DNA of 64,000 bases from Bifidobacterium pseudolongum subsp. pseudolongum DSM 20099 (GCF_000771225.1 NZ_JDTZ01000004.1:1-64000), one strand, 5' to 3'. Shown: positions 17,360 through 26,423, counted from the first letter of the stretch. Made by a program: numbers and translations. The notes: generated by a model not told the origin, from the letters alone.

Positions 17360-17986
17360 CTACTTCGCGAGCGGATGTTCGGGAAGCGCGCGGTCGACGA
17401 GGCACACGACCGCGCCGCTCGCCAGGAACGCAGCGAGCACTTTGAGACACGCGATGCCGAACTGCGCCCAACCCACGGCCGGCAGGTTCAGGAAGTCGTA
17501 GGGGTATGGGCTGCCGCCGGCGCCGGGGCCGGCGTGCGGCCACCACCACGCGCGCACAAGCACGAACGTCAGGTAGAGCGGCGGGTAGATGAGCCACAGC
17601 AGCGGGTAGGACGCCTTGAGGCGCCGGTGTTCGTCGAAGAGCAGAAAATCGAGCACCACCATGGCGGGCACGATGCGGTGCAGCATCGTGTTGGTCATGA
17701 TGCCCATGATCTGCGGTACATAGCGCGGATCGTCAGGCGGCAGCATCGTGAACGCCACAAGCGCCACCACGATCGCGTAGGTGGTGGCGGCGCCTTTGAG
17801 CCATGCCGGCGGCTGCACGCCGCGCACAAGGCTCGCCGCGCCCGCCCACAGCATGACGAAACCGACGAGCGCGCCCGTCTGGAACGTGAAATACACCCAA
17901 CGGTTCGGCTGGGTCCATGCTTCCGACGTGCCCATCACGCACAGCGCCACAATCGCCAGGCGCCAGATTCCCGCAACAAAACGCAT
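17360..17986 (-). CDS. Pr6Pr-family membrane protein
   Basis: 208 residues with six predicted membrane segments. The segment pattern and the conserved TNTMLHRIVPAMVVLDFLLF plus YPPLYLTFVLVRA stretches fit the Pr6Pr (FAR-17a/AIG1-like) family. Some eukaryotic relatives hydrolyse branched fatty-acid esters; the bacterial role is not known. The central Thr and His in the NTMLHR stretch match the residues conserved there. No Shine-Dalgarno is present. TAAACT lies 6 bases before the ATG (17993-17998), so it is probably leaderless. It is divergent from pncB. Confidence 0.75.
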   Translation of the reverse strand: MRFVAGIWRLAIVALCVMGTSEAWTQPNRWVYFTFQTGALVGFVMLWAGAASLVRGVQPPAWLKGAATTYAIVVALVAFTMLPPDDPRYVPQIMGIMTNTMLHRIVPAMVVLDFLLFDEHRRLKASYPLLWLIYPPLYLTFVLVRAWWWPHAGPGAGGSPYPYDFLNLPAVGWAQFGIACLKVLAAFLASGAVVCLVDRALPEHPLAK

Positions 17987-17992
17987 GGCCCC

Positions 17993-17998
17993 AGTTTA
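17993..17998 (-). promoter_or_regulatory. -10 box of Pr6Pr gene, leaderless start
   Basis: TAAACT followed by 6 bases and the ATG at 17986. Confidence 0.5.
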
Positions 17999-18168
17999 GC
18001 GTGCGGTCCTGCACCACCCGCGCGCCGCCACCCCTCGACCCGCCCGCAGCGCATTGCCGCTCGCGGCGACTACGCTAAGAGCAACGCTGCACACAGCACG
18101 ACGGAACAACCACGTCCCGCCGCCGGCACAGCGAAGTACGCACCAGCCGCCCAGCAAAGGAGCCATCC

Positions 18169-19542
18169 ATGCCCACACAACCCATCCAGACAACGCCACA
18201 CCCCCGTTCGATCAGCGGACCGGTCAACCCTTCGATGATGACCGACATGTACGAGTACACGATGCTCGACGCCACGCTGCAAGACGGCACCGCCAACCGC
18301 GACTGCGTGTTCGAGGTCTTCACACGCCACCTTCCCGAAGGGCGCCGCTACGGCGTGGTCGCCGGCATCGGCCGCCTGCTCGACGAACTCGAGGCGTTCC
18401 ACCCGAGCGAAGACGACCTGCGGTTCCTGGCCGACCGCCACATTGTGAGCAAAGAGACAATCACTTGGCTTGAGAACTACCATTTCAACGGCACGATCCG
18501 CGGCTACCGCGAAGGCGAGGCGTACTTCCCCAATTCGCCGATCCTGCAGGTCGAGGGCACCTTCGGCGAGTGCACGCTGCTCGAAACGCTGATCCTGTCG
18601 ATCCTCAACTACGATTCGGCGGTGGCCGCGGCGGCCTCGCGCATGACTTCGGCCGCGAAGAACCGCCCGTGCATGGACATGGGCGGCCGGCGCACCAACG
18701 AGTGGGCGGCCGTGGCGGCGGCGCGCGCCTCGATCGTGGGCGGCTTCAAGGGCACGGCGAATCTGCTCGCTGCGCAACTGTACGGCCTGACCGCGATCGG
18801 CACTGCCGCGCACTGCTTCACCCTCGTGCACGACAGCGAGCGCGCCGCGTTCGAATCGCAGATCGCCGCGCTCGGCAGGAACACGACGCTGCTCGTCGAC
18901 ACGTACAACATCGAGGAGGCCGTGCGCACGGCGGTCGAAGTGGCCGGCCCGGAGCTCGGCGGCGTGCGCATCGACTCGGGCGATCTGGCCGCGCTCGCCC
19001 AGCGCGTGCGCAACCAGCTCGACGCGCTCGGTGCGGTCAACACGAAGATCACGGTGACGAACGACCTCGACGAATACGCAATCGCCGCGCTGCAGACAGC
19101 GCCGGTCGATTCGTACGGCGTCGGCACGCAGCTCGTCACGGGCTCCGGCGCCCCCACATGCGCGATGGTCTACAAGCTCACCGAACGCATGGGCGCGCAC
19201 GGCGCAATGGAGCCGGTGGCGAAGAAGTCGAAAGACAAGGCCACGGTGCCGGGGCGCAAGCTCGCGTTCCGCTCGTACGAATATTCGCTTGCGAGCTGTG
19301 AGCATGTCATCGCGGGCAATGCGCAGGCGCTCGCCGATTTTGCGCCGGGCGAAGGGTGGAAGGACCTGCTCGTCGACTATGTGGACCACGGGCAGATCGA
19401 CAACCAGTGGCGCGGGCATGACGCGATCATGAACGCGCGCGACTACCACGCGCAGGCCCTGAGCGAGCTGCCGATCACCGCGCAGTCGCTCATGCGCGGC
19501 GACCCGGTGATCCCCACCGAGACGACCGTGCTGCCGCAGTGA
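18169..19542 (+). CDS. pncB: Nicotinate phosphoribosyltransferase
   Basis: 457 residues. It converts nicotinate and PRPP to nicotinate mononucleotide in the Preiss-Handler NAD route. The amino end has LPNSMMTDMYEYTML-like sequence (here VNPSMMTDMYEYTMLDA), then FEVFTRHLPEGRRYGVVAG, RTNEWAAVAAARAS, GTAAHCFTLVHD, LVDTYNIEEA and the PRPP-site VRIDSGDLAAL. AAAGGAG precedes the ATG. A strong hairpin follows at 19549. It stands alone, divergent from the Pr6Pr gene. Confidence 0.95.
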   Translation: MPTQPIQTTPHPRSISGPVNPSMMTDMYEYTMLDATLQDGTANRDCVFEVFTRHLPEGRRYGVVAGIGRLLDELEAFHPSEDDLRFLADRHIVSKETITWLENYHFNGTIRGYREGEAYFPNSPILQVEGTFGECTLLETLILSILNYDSAVAAAASRMTSAAKNRPCMDMGGRRTNEWAAVAAARASIVGGFKGTANLLAAQLYGLTAIGTAAHCFTLVHDSERAAFESQIAALGRNTTLLVDTYNIEEAVRTAVEVAGPELGGVRIDSGDLAALAQRVRNQLDALGAVNTKITVTNDLDEYAIAALQTAPVDSYGVGTQLVTGSGAPTCAMVYKLTERMGAHGAMEPVAKKSKDKATVPGRKLAFRSYEYSLASCEHVIAGNAQALADFAPGEGWKDLLVDYVDHGQIDNQWRGHDAIMNARDYHAQALSELPITAQSLMRGDPVIPTETTVLPQ

Positions 19543-19548
19543 GCCACG

Positions 19549-19579
19549 CGGCGCCCGCGCCCCCGGTGCGCGGGCGCCG
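19549..19579 (+). terminator. pncB hairpin terminator
   Basis: CGGCGCCCGCGC pairs perfectly with GCGCGGGCGCCG around a 7-base loop, 7 bases past the pncB stop. There is no U-tract, so termination may be weak or Rho-assisted. Confidence 0.6.
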
Positions 19580-19631
19580 CTGGTCCTCCCGTGGTATACT
19601 GGGACGACGTAAAGGAACAAATCCGAACAAT

Positions 19632-19637
19632 TATAAT
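19632..19637 (+). promoter_or_regulatory. Candidate -10 box of aldo/keto reductase
   Basis: TATAAT 39 bases before the ATG. An alternative TATACT lies about 35 bases further upstream, just past the pncB hairpin. Confidence 0.4.
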
Positions 19638-19676
19638 CACAACTCAACAGACATAGAACGACACGATGGAGTGACC

Positions 19677-20687
19677 ATGTTCGAACCAACAGCCGTCTAC
19701 ACCCCCGACCCCACCCGCTACGAATCGATGCGCTACGTGCACAGCGGCGATTCCGGCCTGCAGCTTCCGGAAGTCTCGCTGGGCCTATGGCACAATTTCG
19801 GCGACATCACGCCGTACGCGCAAATGAAAGAGGTCGTCTTCACCGCCTTCGACAACGGCATCACGCACTTCGACTTGGCGAACAACTACGGCCCCGAACC
19901 GGGCAGCGCGGAGAAGAACTTCGGGCGCATCATGCGCGAATATTTCCCCTGCCACCGCGACGAGATGGTCATCAGCACCAAGGCCGGGTACGAGATGTGG
20001 GACGGGCCCTACGGGCGTGGCGGTAGCCGCAAATACCTGCTGTCGAGCCTCGACCAGAGCCTTGAACGCCTCGGCCTTGACTATGTGGACATCTTCTACC
20101 ACCACTGCATGGATCCGGACACCCCGGTCGAGGAATCGATGGGCGCGCTTGCCCAGGCGGTCAACAGCGGGCGCGCGATCTACGCGGGGCTCTCGAACTA
20201 CGACGGGCCGACGCTCGAACAGGCCGCCGCGATCCTCGACGAGCTGCATGTGCCGTTCGTCATCAACCAGAACCGCTACAACATCTTCGACCGCACGATC
20301 GAACGCAACGGGCTCAAAGAGACCGCGAAGAAGCTCGGCAAAGGGCTGATCACCTTCTCGCCGCTCGAACAGGGATTGCTCACCGACCGCTACCTCAACG
20401 GCATCCCGGCCGACAGCCGCATCGCGCACGACGGCCGGTTCCTCGGCGAGGACGCGCTCACCGACGAGCGCATGGGCCAGATCCGCGAACTCAACGCCAT
20501 CGCGCAACAGCGCGGGCAGACGCTCGCCGAGATGGCGCTCGCGTGGCTGCTGCACGACGACGCGGTCACCTCCGTGCTCGTCGGCGCCTCCAAACCGCAG
20601 CAGGTGCTCGACGACATCGCCGCGATGAACAACACCGACTTCACCGATGAGGAACTGCGCCGCATCGACGAGATCGCCGGCGCATAA
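19677..20687 (+). CDS. Aldo/keto reductase (YghZ/Gpr-like)
   Basis: 336 residues of the AKR fold, similar to L-glyceraldehyde-3-phosphate reductase (YghZ, AKR14). These NADPH-dependent enzymes detoxify methylglyoxal and related carbonyls. The tetrad is present: Asp66 and Tyr71 in THFDLANNYG, Lys102 in STKAGYEMW, and His142 or His143 in YVDIFYHHCMD. SLGLWHNFGD near residue 34 is typical of the subgroup, and VLVGASKPQQ near residue 300 binds the cofactor. TGGAGTG precedes the ATG at 19677. Exact substrate unknown. Confidence 0.88.
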   Translation: MFEPTAVYTPDPTRYESMRYVHSGDSGLQLPEVSLGLWHNFGDITPYAQMKEVVFTAFDNGITHFDLANNYGPEPGSAEKNFGRIMREYFPCHRDEMVISTKAGYEMWDGPYGRGGSRKYLLSSLDQSLERLGLDYVDIFYHHCMDPDTPVEESMGALAQAVNSGRAIYAGLSNYDGPTLEQAAAILDELHVPFVINQNRYNIFDRTIERNGLKETAKKLGKGLITFSPLEQGLLTDRYLNGIPADSRIAHDGRFLGEDALTDERMGQIRELNAIAQQRGQTLAEMALAWLLHDDAVTSVLVGASKPQQVLDDIAAMNNTDFTDEELRRIDEIAGA

Positions 20688-20690
20688 CCC

Positions 20691-20745
20691 GTGCCCGTAG
20701 CAGAGACGGCACTGCCCGTAGCGGAACAGGATGCTACGGGCAGTG
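20691..20745 (+). repeat. Dispersed repeat cluster forming a hairpin
   Basis: Three copies of the 13-bp element follow the aldo/keto reductase: a partial GTGCCCGTAGCAG at 20691, CACTGCCCGTAGC at 20710-20722 and its exact complement GCTACGGGCAGTG at 20733-20745. The last two form a perfect 13-bp stem with a 10-base loop, 22 bases past the stop codon. It may terminate transcription although no U-tract follows; the converging DUF3039 gene ends at 20768. Confidence 0.75.
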
Positions 20746-20767
20746 TGCGTACGCGGACACGGAGGGG

Positions 20768-21073
20768 TCAGAACCCGCCGCCGGCGCCGTACTCCTCGAA
20801 GATGCGCTTGCACTCCGGGCACACCGGGTAGTTCTTCGGGTCGTGTTTCGGCACCCACACCTTGCCGCACAGCGCCACTACCGGGCGGCCGGTCAGGCGC
20901 GATTCGGCGATGCGCTCGCGCGAAACGTAATGGGCGAAGCGGTCGCCTTCGCCATCGTTGCTGCGCTGTTCTTGCTCCTCTTCGACCGGACGTTCGAGCA
21001 CCGCGGTGCCGCCACCCGAATCGGGCGCGAACAGCGGATCGGCGTCATCGAGGCCATCCATCCATGCACTCAT
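20768..21073 (-). CDS. DUF3039 protein
   Basis: 101 residues. An acidic, disordered start is followed by a short conserved domain: [28 protein letters not shown], then [14 protein letters not shown]. The single Cys plus the CPEC pair suggest a zinc knuckle. This is the DUF3039 family found across actinobacteria; its function is unknown. GGAGAG precedes the ATG at 21073. The gene stands alone between convergent and divergent neighbours. Confidence 0.8.
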   Translation of the reverse strand: MSAWMDGLDDADPLFAPDSGGGTAVLERPVEEEQEQRSNDGEGDRFAHYVSRERIAESRLTGRPVVALCGKVWVPKHDPKNYPVCPECKRIFEEYGAGGGF

Positions 21074-21245
21074 CGATCTCTCCGTTTCTGTATGTGTGCG
21101 CACGGCGCGCGCCAACACGCGACGCCCCACGCAAAAGCCTGCCTTGTGCCCTCCATTGTGGCACGCATGCCCGGCATCTGTGCGCACAGGCGGCACCAAG
21201 AGCGAAAAAACGGGCGAAACACCATGATGCAGGCGCGCCGCACAG

Positions 21246-21251
21246 TACTCT
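21246..21251 (+). promoter_or_regulatory. coaD -10 box, leaderless start
   Basis: TACTCT, then exactly 7 bases, then the coaD ATG at 21259; no Shine-Dalgarno is present. Confidence 0.55.
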
Positions 21252-21258
21252 AGTGCAT

Positions 21259-21768
21259 ATGACTATTGCAGTATGCCCCGGATCCTATGACCCCGTGACG
21301 AGCGGTCATCTCGACGTGATCCAACGATGCGCGCGCCTGTTCACCGAAGTGCATGTAGTTGTGGCGGTCAATGCGGCGAAGACGCCGCTGTTCACCGAGG
21401 ATGAACGCGTGGACATCATTCGCCATGCGCTCGCCGATATGCACTGCCACAACGTGGTCGTCAGCTCCACCGACGGCCTGATCACCGACTACTGCACCAA
21501 GGTGGGCGCGCCGGTGATCGTCAAAGGCCTGCGCCAGAACGGCGATTACGAAGCCGAGCTGGGCATGGCGCTCGTGAACCGCAAACTCGCCGGCATCGAA
21601 ACGATGTTCCTGCCCGCCGCGCCGGCCCTCGAACACATCTCGAGCTCGGTCGTCAAAGACGTGGCGCGCCACGGCGGCGACGTGACCGGCATGGTGCCCG
21701 ACTACGTGATCCCCATGCTGTACACCGCGCTGCACGCCGAGCGGCCGGCCGCGACGGCACAGCACTGA
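21259..21768 (+). CDS. coaD: Phosphopantetheine adenylyltransferase
   Basis: 169 residues. It transfers AMP from ATP to 4'-phosphopantetheine, the fourth step of coenzyme A synthesis. The nucleotidyl-transferase motif is [14 protein letters not shown] (T/S-x-GH variant). Further family stretches are [32 protein letters not shown] and [21 protein letters not shown]. Length is normal. It starts the run coaD, DivIVA-like, DUF177, rpmF, rnc, whose order is common in actinobacteria. Confidence 0.96.
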   Translation: MTIAVCPGSYDPVTSGHLDVIQRCARLFTEVHVVVAVNAAKTPLFTEDERVDIIRHALADMHCHNVVVSSTDGLITDYCTKVGAPVIVKGLRQNGDYEAELGMALVNRKLAGIETMFLPAAPALEHISSSVVKDVARHGGDVTGMVPDYVIPMLYTALHAERPAATAQH

Positions 21769-21810
21769 ACCGGCAACCAGGCGTAACGAGAGGCCAGAAG
21801 GAGCACACCC

Positions 21811-22515
21811 ATGACGGACATGACGGAACCACACCCCGAACCGGAAACCGACCCCACCGGCACCGAGGCTTCGACCCCCACACAGCGTCACCGATTCTCG
21901 ATGGACGACCTGCCCGACCTGCGCGAAACCCACGACAGCGACGGCGGTGTCACGCCGGCGCATGAGCAGGCCGAGTTCACCACCGTGTACGACGCGATCG
22001 ACGCGATGGAACGCATGCTCAACGAGGCGAAAGGCTCGATCTTCTCACCCACGGCCGTCAAGATCGACCGCGACGACTTCCTCGAACAGCTGCAGTCGCT
22101 CAAATCGATGCTCCCCGTGCAGCTCGAGCGCGCGTCGGCGCTGATGCGCGAGGCCGAGCGCCGGCTCGCCGACGCGCAAAGCCAGGCAAACGTGATCATC
22201 ACATCCGCGCAGAGCCGCGCCGCCGACATGGTGCGCGACGCGAACGAACAGGTGCGCTTCATGGCGAGCCAGGAGAACGTGACGCAGCTGGCGCGCGAAA
22301 AGGCGCGGTCGATGCTCGACAAGGCGCAGAGCAAATCGGACCACCTGACGCAGGGCGCCGACCGCTACTGCATCGGCGTGATGAACGACCTCGAAGAACA
22401 ACTGCACAAGCTGGAACGCGACGTGCAAGCGGGACTCAAGGTGCTCGAGGACCGCCAGCAGAAAGCCGCCGAGCAATTGCCGCGGCTCGACGAGGGCGAC
22501 TACCCGGACGACTAG
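21811..22515 (+). CDS. DivIVA-like coiled-coil protein
   Basis: 234 residues. The acidic amino end (about 50 residues) is followed by a long region of heptad repeats rich in Ala, Gln, Arg and Glu (about 85-230: FLEQLQSLKSML, ASALMREAERRLADAQSQANVI, MLDKAQSKSDHLTQGADRY). It resembles the cell division initiation proteins annotated between coaD and the DUF177 gene in bifidobacteria. The classic DivIVA amino-terminal membrane-binding motif is not obvious, so the name is tentative. AGAAGGAG precedes the ATG. Confidence 0.65.
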   Translation: MTDMTEPHPEPETDPTGTEASTPTQRHRFSMDDLPDLRETHDSDGGVTPAHEQAEFTTVYDAIDAMERMLNEAKGSIFSPTAVKIDRDDFLEQLQSLKSMLPVQLERASALMREAERRLADAQSQANVIITSAQSRAADMVRDANEQVRFMASQENVTQLAREKARSMLDKAQSKSDHLTQGADRYCIGVMNDLEEQLHKLERDVQAGLKVLEDRQQKAAEQLPRLDEGDYPDD

Positions 22516-22554
22516 GCCGGCGCGGCGGCGTGGAATACCACGCGCGCGCAGGCG

Positions 22555-22574
22555 ATTGAACCAAATTGAACCAA
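22555..22574. repeat. 10-bp perfect tandem repeat
   Basis: ATTGAACCAA occurs twice back to back, about 75 bases before the DUF177 gene. Confidence 0.5.
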
Positions 22575-22646
22575 ACAGACAGCGCACAAGCAGCAGACCG
22601 GGCCCGCACGCACGGCCCGGCACGAGGAAATGGAGAGCGTGGAGAT

Positions 22647-23264
22647 ATGGCACGAGTCACGTATACGGATTGGACGATTCCCGTGGCGCAGATCGGTTCG
22701 CGCGCGGGGCAGTCGATGGAGATCGACAAGGCGTTCCCCGCGCCGGGCGGCATCGGCGACACGATTGTCGGCATCACCGAAGGCAGCGACGTGCAGGTGC
22801 GCGGGCGGTTCGACTCGATTGTGGACGGGCTGATCTTCACCGGCAGCTTCACCGCGCCGGTGCACGCCGTGTGCACGCGCTGCGACACGCCGCTCGACCG
22901 CGACTGGACGGCGCAGGCAACCGCGTTCTTCCCCTTCGAGGAACAGCCTGCGGATGGCGAGAAGACGGCCGCCAAGTCCGACGACGAAGTGGAGATCTTC
23001 GCAGGTGAGGACGAGGCGGAGGACGTGTACCCGCTGATCGACCGCGGCGCATTCGCCGACATCGAAGCGTTGATCCGCGACACCTTCGTCGATGCGCTTC
23101 CGCTGCAGCCGTTGTGCCGCCCGGATTGCAAGGGCCTGTGCCCGCAGTGCGGCGTCGATCTCAACGAGCACCCCGAGCACGAGCACAAAGTGGCCGACAT
23201 GCGGTTCGCCGGTCTGGCTGCGCTCAAGGAACAGCTCGAGGCGGAAGAGCAGGGCGACGCCTGA
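22647..23264 (+). CDS. DUF177 (YceD) protein
   Basis: 205 residues. YceD proteins are coded next to rpmF in most bacteria and are linked to 23S rRNA accumulation or L32 assembly; the biochemical role is not settled. A CTRC motif at mid-protein (VCTRCDTPLDRDW) and CRPDCKGLCPQCGVDL near the end give two Cys clusters, probably a zinc site. An acidic insert separates them. GGAGAG lies upstream of the ATG at 22647. rpmF follows after 72 bases. Confidence 0.88.
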   Translation: MARVTYTDWTIPVAQIGSRAGQSMEIDKAFPAPGGIGDTIVGITEGSDVQVRGRFDSIVDGLIFTGSFTAPVHAVCTRCDTPLDRDWTAQATAFFPFEEQPADGEKTAAKSDDEVEIFAGEDEAEDVYPLIDRGAFADIEALIRDTFVDALPLQPLCRPDCKGLCPQCGVDLNEHPEHEHKVADMRFAGLAALKEQLEAEEQGDA

Positions 23265-23336
23265 GTTGTACCGCAGGCGTGTTAACATGCTGAACGCTTA
23301 AGCTCATATTGTTCGAACGAAACAGAGGATACGACT

Positions 23337-23531
23337 ATGGCACTGCCAAAGTATAAGATGTCGCGCGCCAACACGCGCACGCGTCGCTCCACCTGGAAGG
23401 CCAAGGCCGCCCAGACGATCAGCTGCCCGAACTGCGGCGCTCCGACCCTGGCCCACATGGCCTGCCCGACCTGCGGTTCCTACCGCGGCCGCGTCTACCG
23501 CGAGGCCATCCGCGCCACGCATTCGCGCTGA
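23337..23531 (+). CDS. rpmF: 50S ribosomal protein L32
   Basis: 64 residues. The amino end [20 protein letters not shown] is basic. A zinc ribbon follows (CPNCGAP and CPTCGSY), so this is the zinc-binding C+ form. It follows the DUF177 gene, its usual partner, and ends at a strong terminator. Confidence 0.97.
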   Translation: MALPKYKMSRANTRTRRSTWKAKAAQTISCPNCGAPTLAHMACPTCGSYRGRVYREAIRATHSR

Positions 23532-23554
23532 ATCCAGGCGGTTCACTGACGCTC

Positions 23555-23590
23555 AACGCTCTGCCATCGACGGGTGGCAGGGCGTTTTTT
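23555..23590 (+). terminator. rpmF terminator
   Basis: AACGCTCTGCCA pairs with TGGCAGGGCGTT (one wobble) around an 8-base loop. The 3' arm runs into TTTTTT. Confidence 0.93.
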
Positions 23591-23629
23591 CTATGCATCG
23601 GCGCGCCCGGTGCCCGTTACGGCACCGAG

Positions 23630-23635
23630 TAGTAT
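23630..23635 (+). promoter_or_regulatory. rnc -10 box, leaderless start
   Basis: TAGTAT, 7 bases, then the rnc ATG at 23643. Confidence 0.6.
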
Positions 23636-23642
23636 GCCAACT

Positions 23643-24398
23643 ATGACTTCACATTCCGTTCGGGTAAGCACAGACATCCCCTCACCTTCCAGCGAGCTGC
23701 TCGCCGCGCTCGGCACCACGTTGCAGCCGGACCTGCTCGTGGAGGCGCTCACGCACCGCTCGTTCTCGCACGAGCACCCCGGCGTCAAGAACTACGAGCG
23801 GCTCGAGTTCCTCGGTGACGCCGTGCTCGAGCTCGTCGCCACCGAAACGCTGTTCGCGCGCCACCCCGACATGACCGAAGGCCAGCTCGCCAAGATCCGC
23901 GCCAAAGCCGTCTCCGAAGAGGAGCTGAGCGCCATCGCGCGCGACAAACTGCATGTGAGCCCCTACATCCTGCTCGGCCACGGCGAGCGCGAACAGGGCG
24001 GCGCGGAGAAAAGCTCGATCCTGTGCGACATCGTGGAGTCGCTCATCGGCGCCACGTTCGTGGAGCACGGTATCGACGAGGCGCGCAAGGTCGTGCACCA
24101 CCTGATCGACAACACGCTCGCCGAAGTCGCGAGCGAAGGCCCGGCGCTTGACTGGAAGACGTCGCTCACCGTGAAGGCGCATCAAATGGGCCTCGGCGAG
24201 CCGCGGTACCAGATGTCGGTGGCCGGCCCCGAGTATGCGCCGGTGTTCACGGCGCGTGCCATGCTCGGCGATTCGGTCGAGATCATCGGCACCGGCACCG
24301 GCACGAGCAAACGCAAGGCGCAGCTCGCCGCCGCCGAAGAGGGCTGGAAGACGCTCGACGCGCGCGGCAAGGAACAACGCGCGCGCAAGAAGCGGTAG
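23643..24398 (+). CDS. rnc: Ribonuclease III
   Basis: 251 residues. It cleaves double-stranded RNA in rRNA processing and regulation. The RNase III domain carries ERLEFLGDAVLELV with the catalytic Glu and Asp, and DIVESLIGATFVEHG with the second pair. A double-stranded RNA-binding domain follows from about residue 172 (DWKTSLTVKAHQMG to SKRKAQLAAAEEGWKTL). An ATG at 23634 in the same frame overlaps the -10 box, so 23643 is preferred; the transcript is probably leaderless. Confidence 0.95.
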   Translation: MTSHSVRVSTDIPSPSSELLAALGTTLQPDLLVEALTHRSFSHEHPGVKNYERLEFLGDAVLELVATETLFARHPDMTEGQLAKIRAKAVSEEELSAIARDKLHVSPYILLGHGEREQGGAEKSSILCDIVESLIGATFVEHGIDEARKVVHHLIDNTLAEVASEGPALDWKTSLTVKAHQMGLGEPRYQMSVAGPEYAPVFTARAMLGDSVEIIGTGTGTSKRKAQLAAAEEGWKTLDARGKEQRARKKR

Positions 24399-24455
24399 TG
24401 CCCATACCCCGATTCAGCATTCGGTCATCACTGTCCACGCCCTGCTTGCTTCCAG

Positions 24456-24461
24456 TAGTAT
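24456..24461 (+). promoter_or_regulatory. Candidate ilvB -10 box
   Basis: TAGTAT, giving a leader of about 45 bases before the ilvB GTG. The leader holds a small GC hairpin but no leader-peptide attenuator was seen. Confidence 0.5.
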
Positions 24462-24513
24462 GGCTGCAACCGTGGGGCCCGCCCCAGCCGTACTATCAAC
24501 GAGAGGGAAAGCA

Positions 24514-26409
24514 GTGTCACCTACACCCCTGCAGGCGTTCCGCGGCGTGAACAAATCCGCCGCAGATCAGCACAAGCGCACCATCGCCGACGGAGAGAAG
24601 ATGACCGGCGCGCAAGCGCTGGTACGCTCGCTGGAGGACCTGGGAGTCAAAGACGTGTTCGGCGTCCCGGGAGGCGCGATCCTGCCCGTATACCACGCGA
24701 TCAACGACCAGACCGGGTTCCGGTTCATCCTCGCGCGCCATGAGCAGGCCGCGGGGCACGCCGCCGAAGGCTACGCTGTGGCCACGGGTGAGGTGGGCGT
24801 GTGCATCGTCACGTCCGGCCCCGGCGCCACGAACATCATCACGGCGATCGCCGACGCGAACATGGATTCGATCCCGATGGTGGTGATCACCGGCCAGGTG
24901 GGCGTCGACTCGATCGGCACCGACGCGTTCCAGGAGGCCGACATCGTGGGCGCCACCTACCCGTTGTCCAAGCATTCGTACCTCGTCACCAATGCGCAGG
25001 ACGTGCCGCGCGTGCTCGCCGAAGCGCATTACATCGCGCGCTCCGGCCGCCCCGGCCCCGTCGTCGTCGATCTGACGAAGACCGCGCAGAACGGCGAGAT
25101 GTATTATTCGTGGCCGCAGCGCATGATCCTGCCCGGCTATAACCCGGTGACCGAAGCGCACGGCCACGTGCTCGCCGACGCCGCGCGCATGTTCCAGCGC
25201 TCGTTCCGCCCCGTGCTGTATGTGGGCGGCGGCGCCGTGCGTTCCGACGCCGGCAATGAGATCAAGGCGCTGAGCGACCTGACCGGCGCGCCGATTGTGA
25301 CAACGCTGCCCGCGCGCGGCATCGTGCCCGACGACGACCCGGCGGTGCTCGGCATGCTCGGCATGCACGGCACGATCGCGGCGACCGGCGCCGTGCAGCG
25401 CTCCGACCTGCTCGTGGCGATCGGCGCGCGCTTCGACGACCGCGTGACCGGTAAGCTCGAGGCCTTCGCCCCGGGCGCGCGCGTGATCCACATCGACATC
25501 GACCCGGCGGAGATCGGCAAGAACCGCGTGGCGGACGTGCCGATTGTGGGCGATGTGAAAACCGTGCTGCAGGCATTGATCCCGCAGATCGAGCAGCTGC
25601 ACAAGGAGTACGGCAAGCCGGATCTGACGACATGGTGGAAGTTGCTCGACAAGTGGGTGGAGCAGTATCCGGTGGCGTACGAGGAGCCGACGGACGGCAC
25701 GCTTGCCCCGCAGTGGGTCGTGCAGCAGCTTTCGGCCGAGGCGGACCCGAACACGATCTGGGTCTCGGGCGTGGGCCAGCACCAGATGTGGGCCACGCAG
25801 CTCATCGAGTTCCACCACCCGCACCAGTGGATCTCGTCGGGCGGCCTGGGCACGATGGGCTTCGGTCTGCCTGCCGCGATTGGCGCCGAAATCGGCTCGC
25901 AGCAGTATTTCGACGGCAAGAAGCCGGTGTGGCTCATCGACGGCGACGGTTCGTTCCAGATGACGAGCGAAGAACTCGCCACCGCGTTCATGGAAGGCAC
26001 GCCGATCAAGATCGCGCTGCTCAACAACTCCGTGTACGGCATGGTGCGCCAATGGCAGACGCTCTTCTACGAGAAGCACTATTCGGCCACGATCCTCCAT
26101 GAGGAGGAGAAGACCGGGCTCGTGGGCGTACCGGACTTCGTCAAGCTCGCCGAAGCCTACGGCTGCGTGGGGCTGCGCGCACGCACGAAGGAAGAGGCCA
26201 TCGAGTGCATCCGCAAGGCGAACGAAATCAACGACCGGCCGGTACTGATCGACTTCCACGTGTGGAAAGACGCGATGGTGTGGCCGATGGTCGCCGCCGG
26301 TGACGCCAACGACAACGTGACCTACATGCCGGGCATCAAGCCGCTGCTCAACCCGCAGGGTAACGTGAGCCTGCAAGACGAGCCGGAAACCACCGAGGAA
26401 AACAACTGA
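24514..26409 (+). CDS. ilvB: Acetolactate synthase, large subunit
   Basis: 631 residues. It is a thiamine diphosphate and FAD enzyme that joins two pyruvates, or pyruvate and 2-oxobutyrate, at the start of branched-chain amino acid synthesis. Motifs: GVPGGAILPVYHA, the catalytic Glu in ARHEQAAGHAAEGYA, CIVTSGPGATN, and the TPP-binding span from GDGSFQMTSEEL to LLNNSVYGMVRQWQ. The start is GTG at 24514 with GAGAGGGAAA upstream; a longer open frame upstream overlaps rnc and has no site. ilvN follows after 14 bases. Confidence 0.96.
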   Translation: MSPTPLQAFRGVNKSAADQHKRTIADGEKMTGAQALVRSLEDLGVKDVFGVPGGAILPVYHAINDQTGFRFILARHEQAAGHAAEGYAVATGEVGVCIVTSGPGATNIITAIADANMDSIPMVVITGQVGVDSIGTDAFQEADIVGATYPLSKHSYLVTNAQDVPRVLAEAHYIARSGRPGPVVVDLTKTAQNGEMYYSWPQRMILPGYNPVTEAHGHVLADAARMFQRSFRPVLYVGGGAVRSDAGNEIKALSDLTGAPIVTTLPARGIVPDDDPAVLGMLGMHGTIAATGAVQRSDLLVAIGARFDDRVTGKLEAFAPGARVIHIDIDPAEIGKNRVADVPIVGDVKTVLQALIPQIEQLHKEYGKPDLTTWWKLLDKWVEQYPVAYEEPTDGTLAPQWVVQQLSAEADPNTIWVSGVGQHQMWATQLIEFHHPHQWISSGGLGTMGFGLPAAIGAEIGSQQYFDGKKPVWLIDGDGSFQMTSEELATAFMEGTPIKIALLNNSVYGMVRQWQTLFYEKHYSATILHEEEKTGLVGVPDFVKLAEAYGCVGLRARTKEEAIECIRKANEINDRPVLIDFHVWKDAMVWPMVAAGDANDNVTYMPGIKPLLNPQGNVSLQDEPETTEENN

Positions 26410-26423
26410 AAGGGGCGCCGCAG

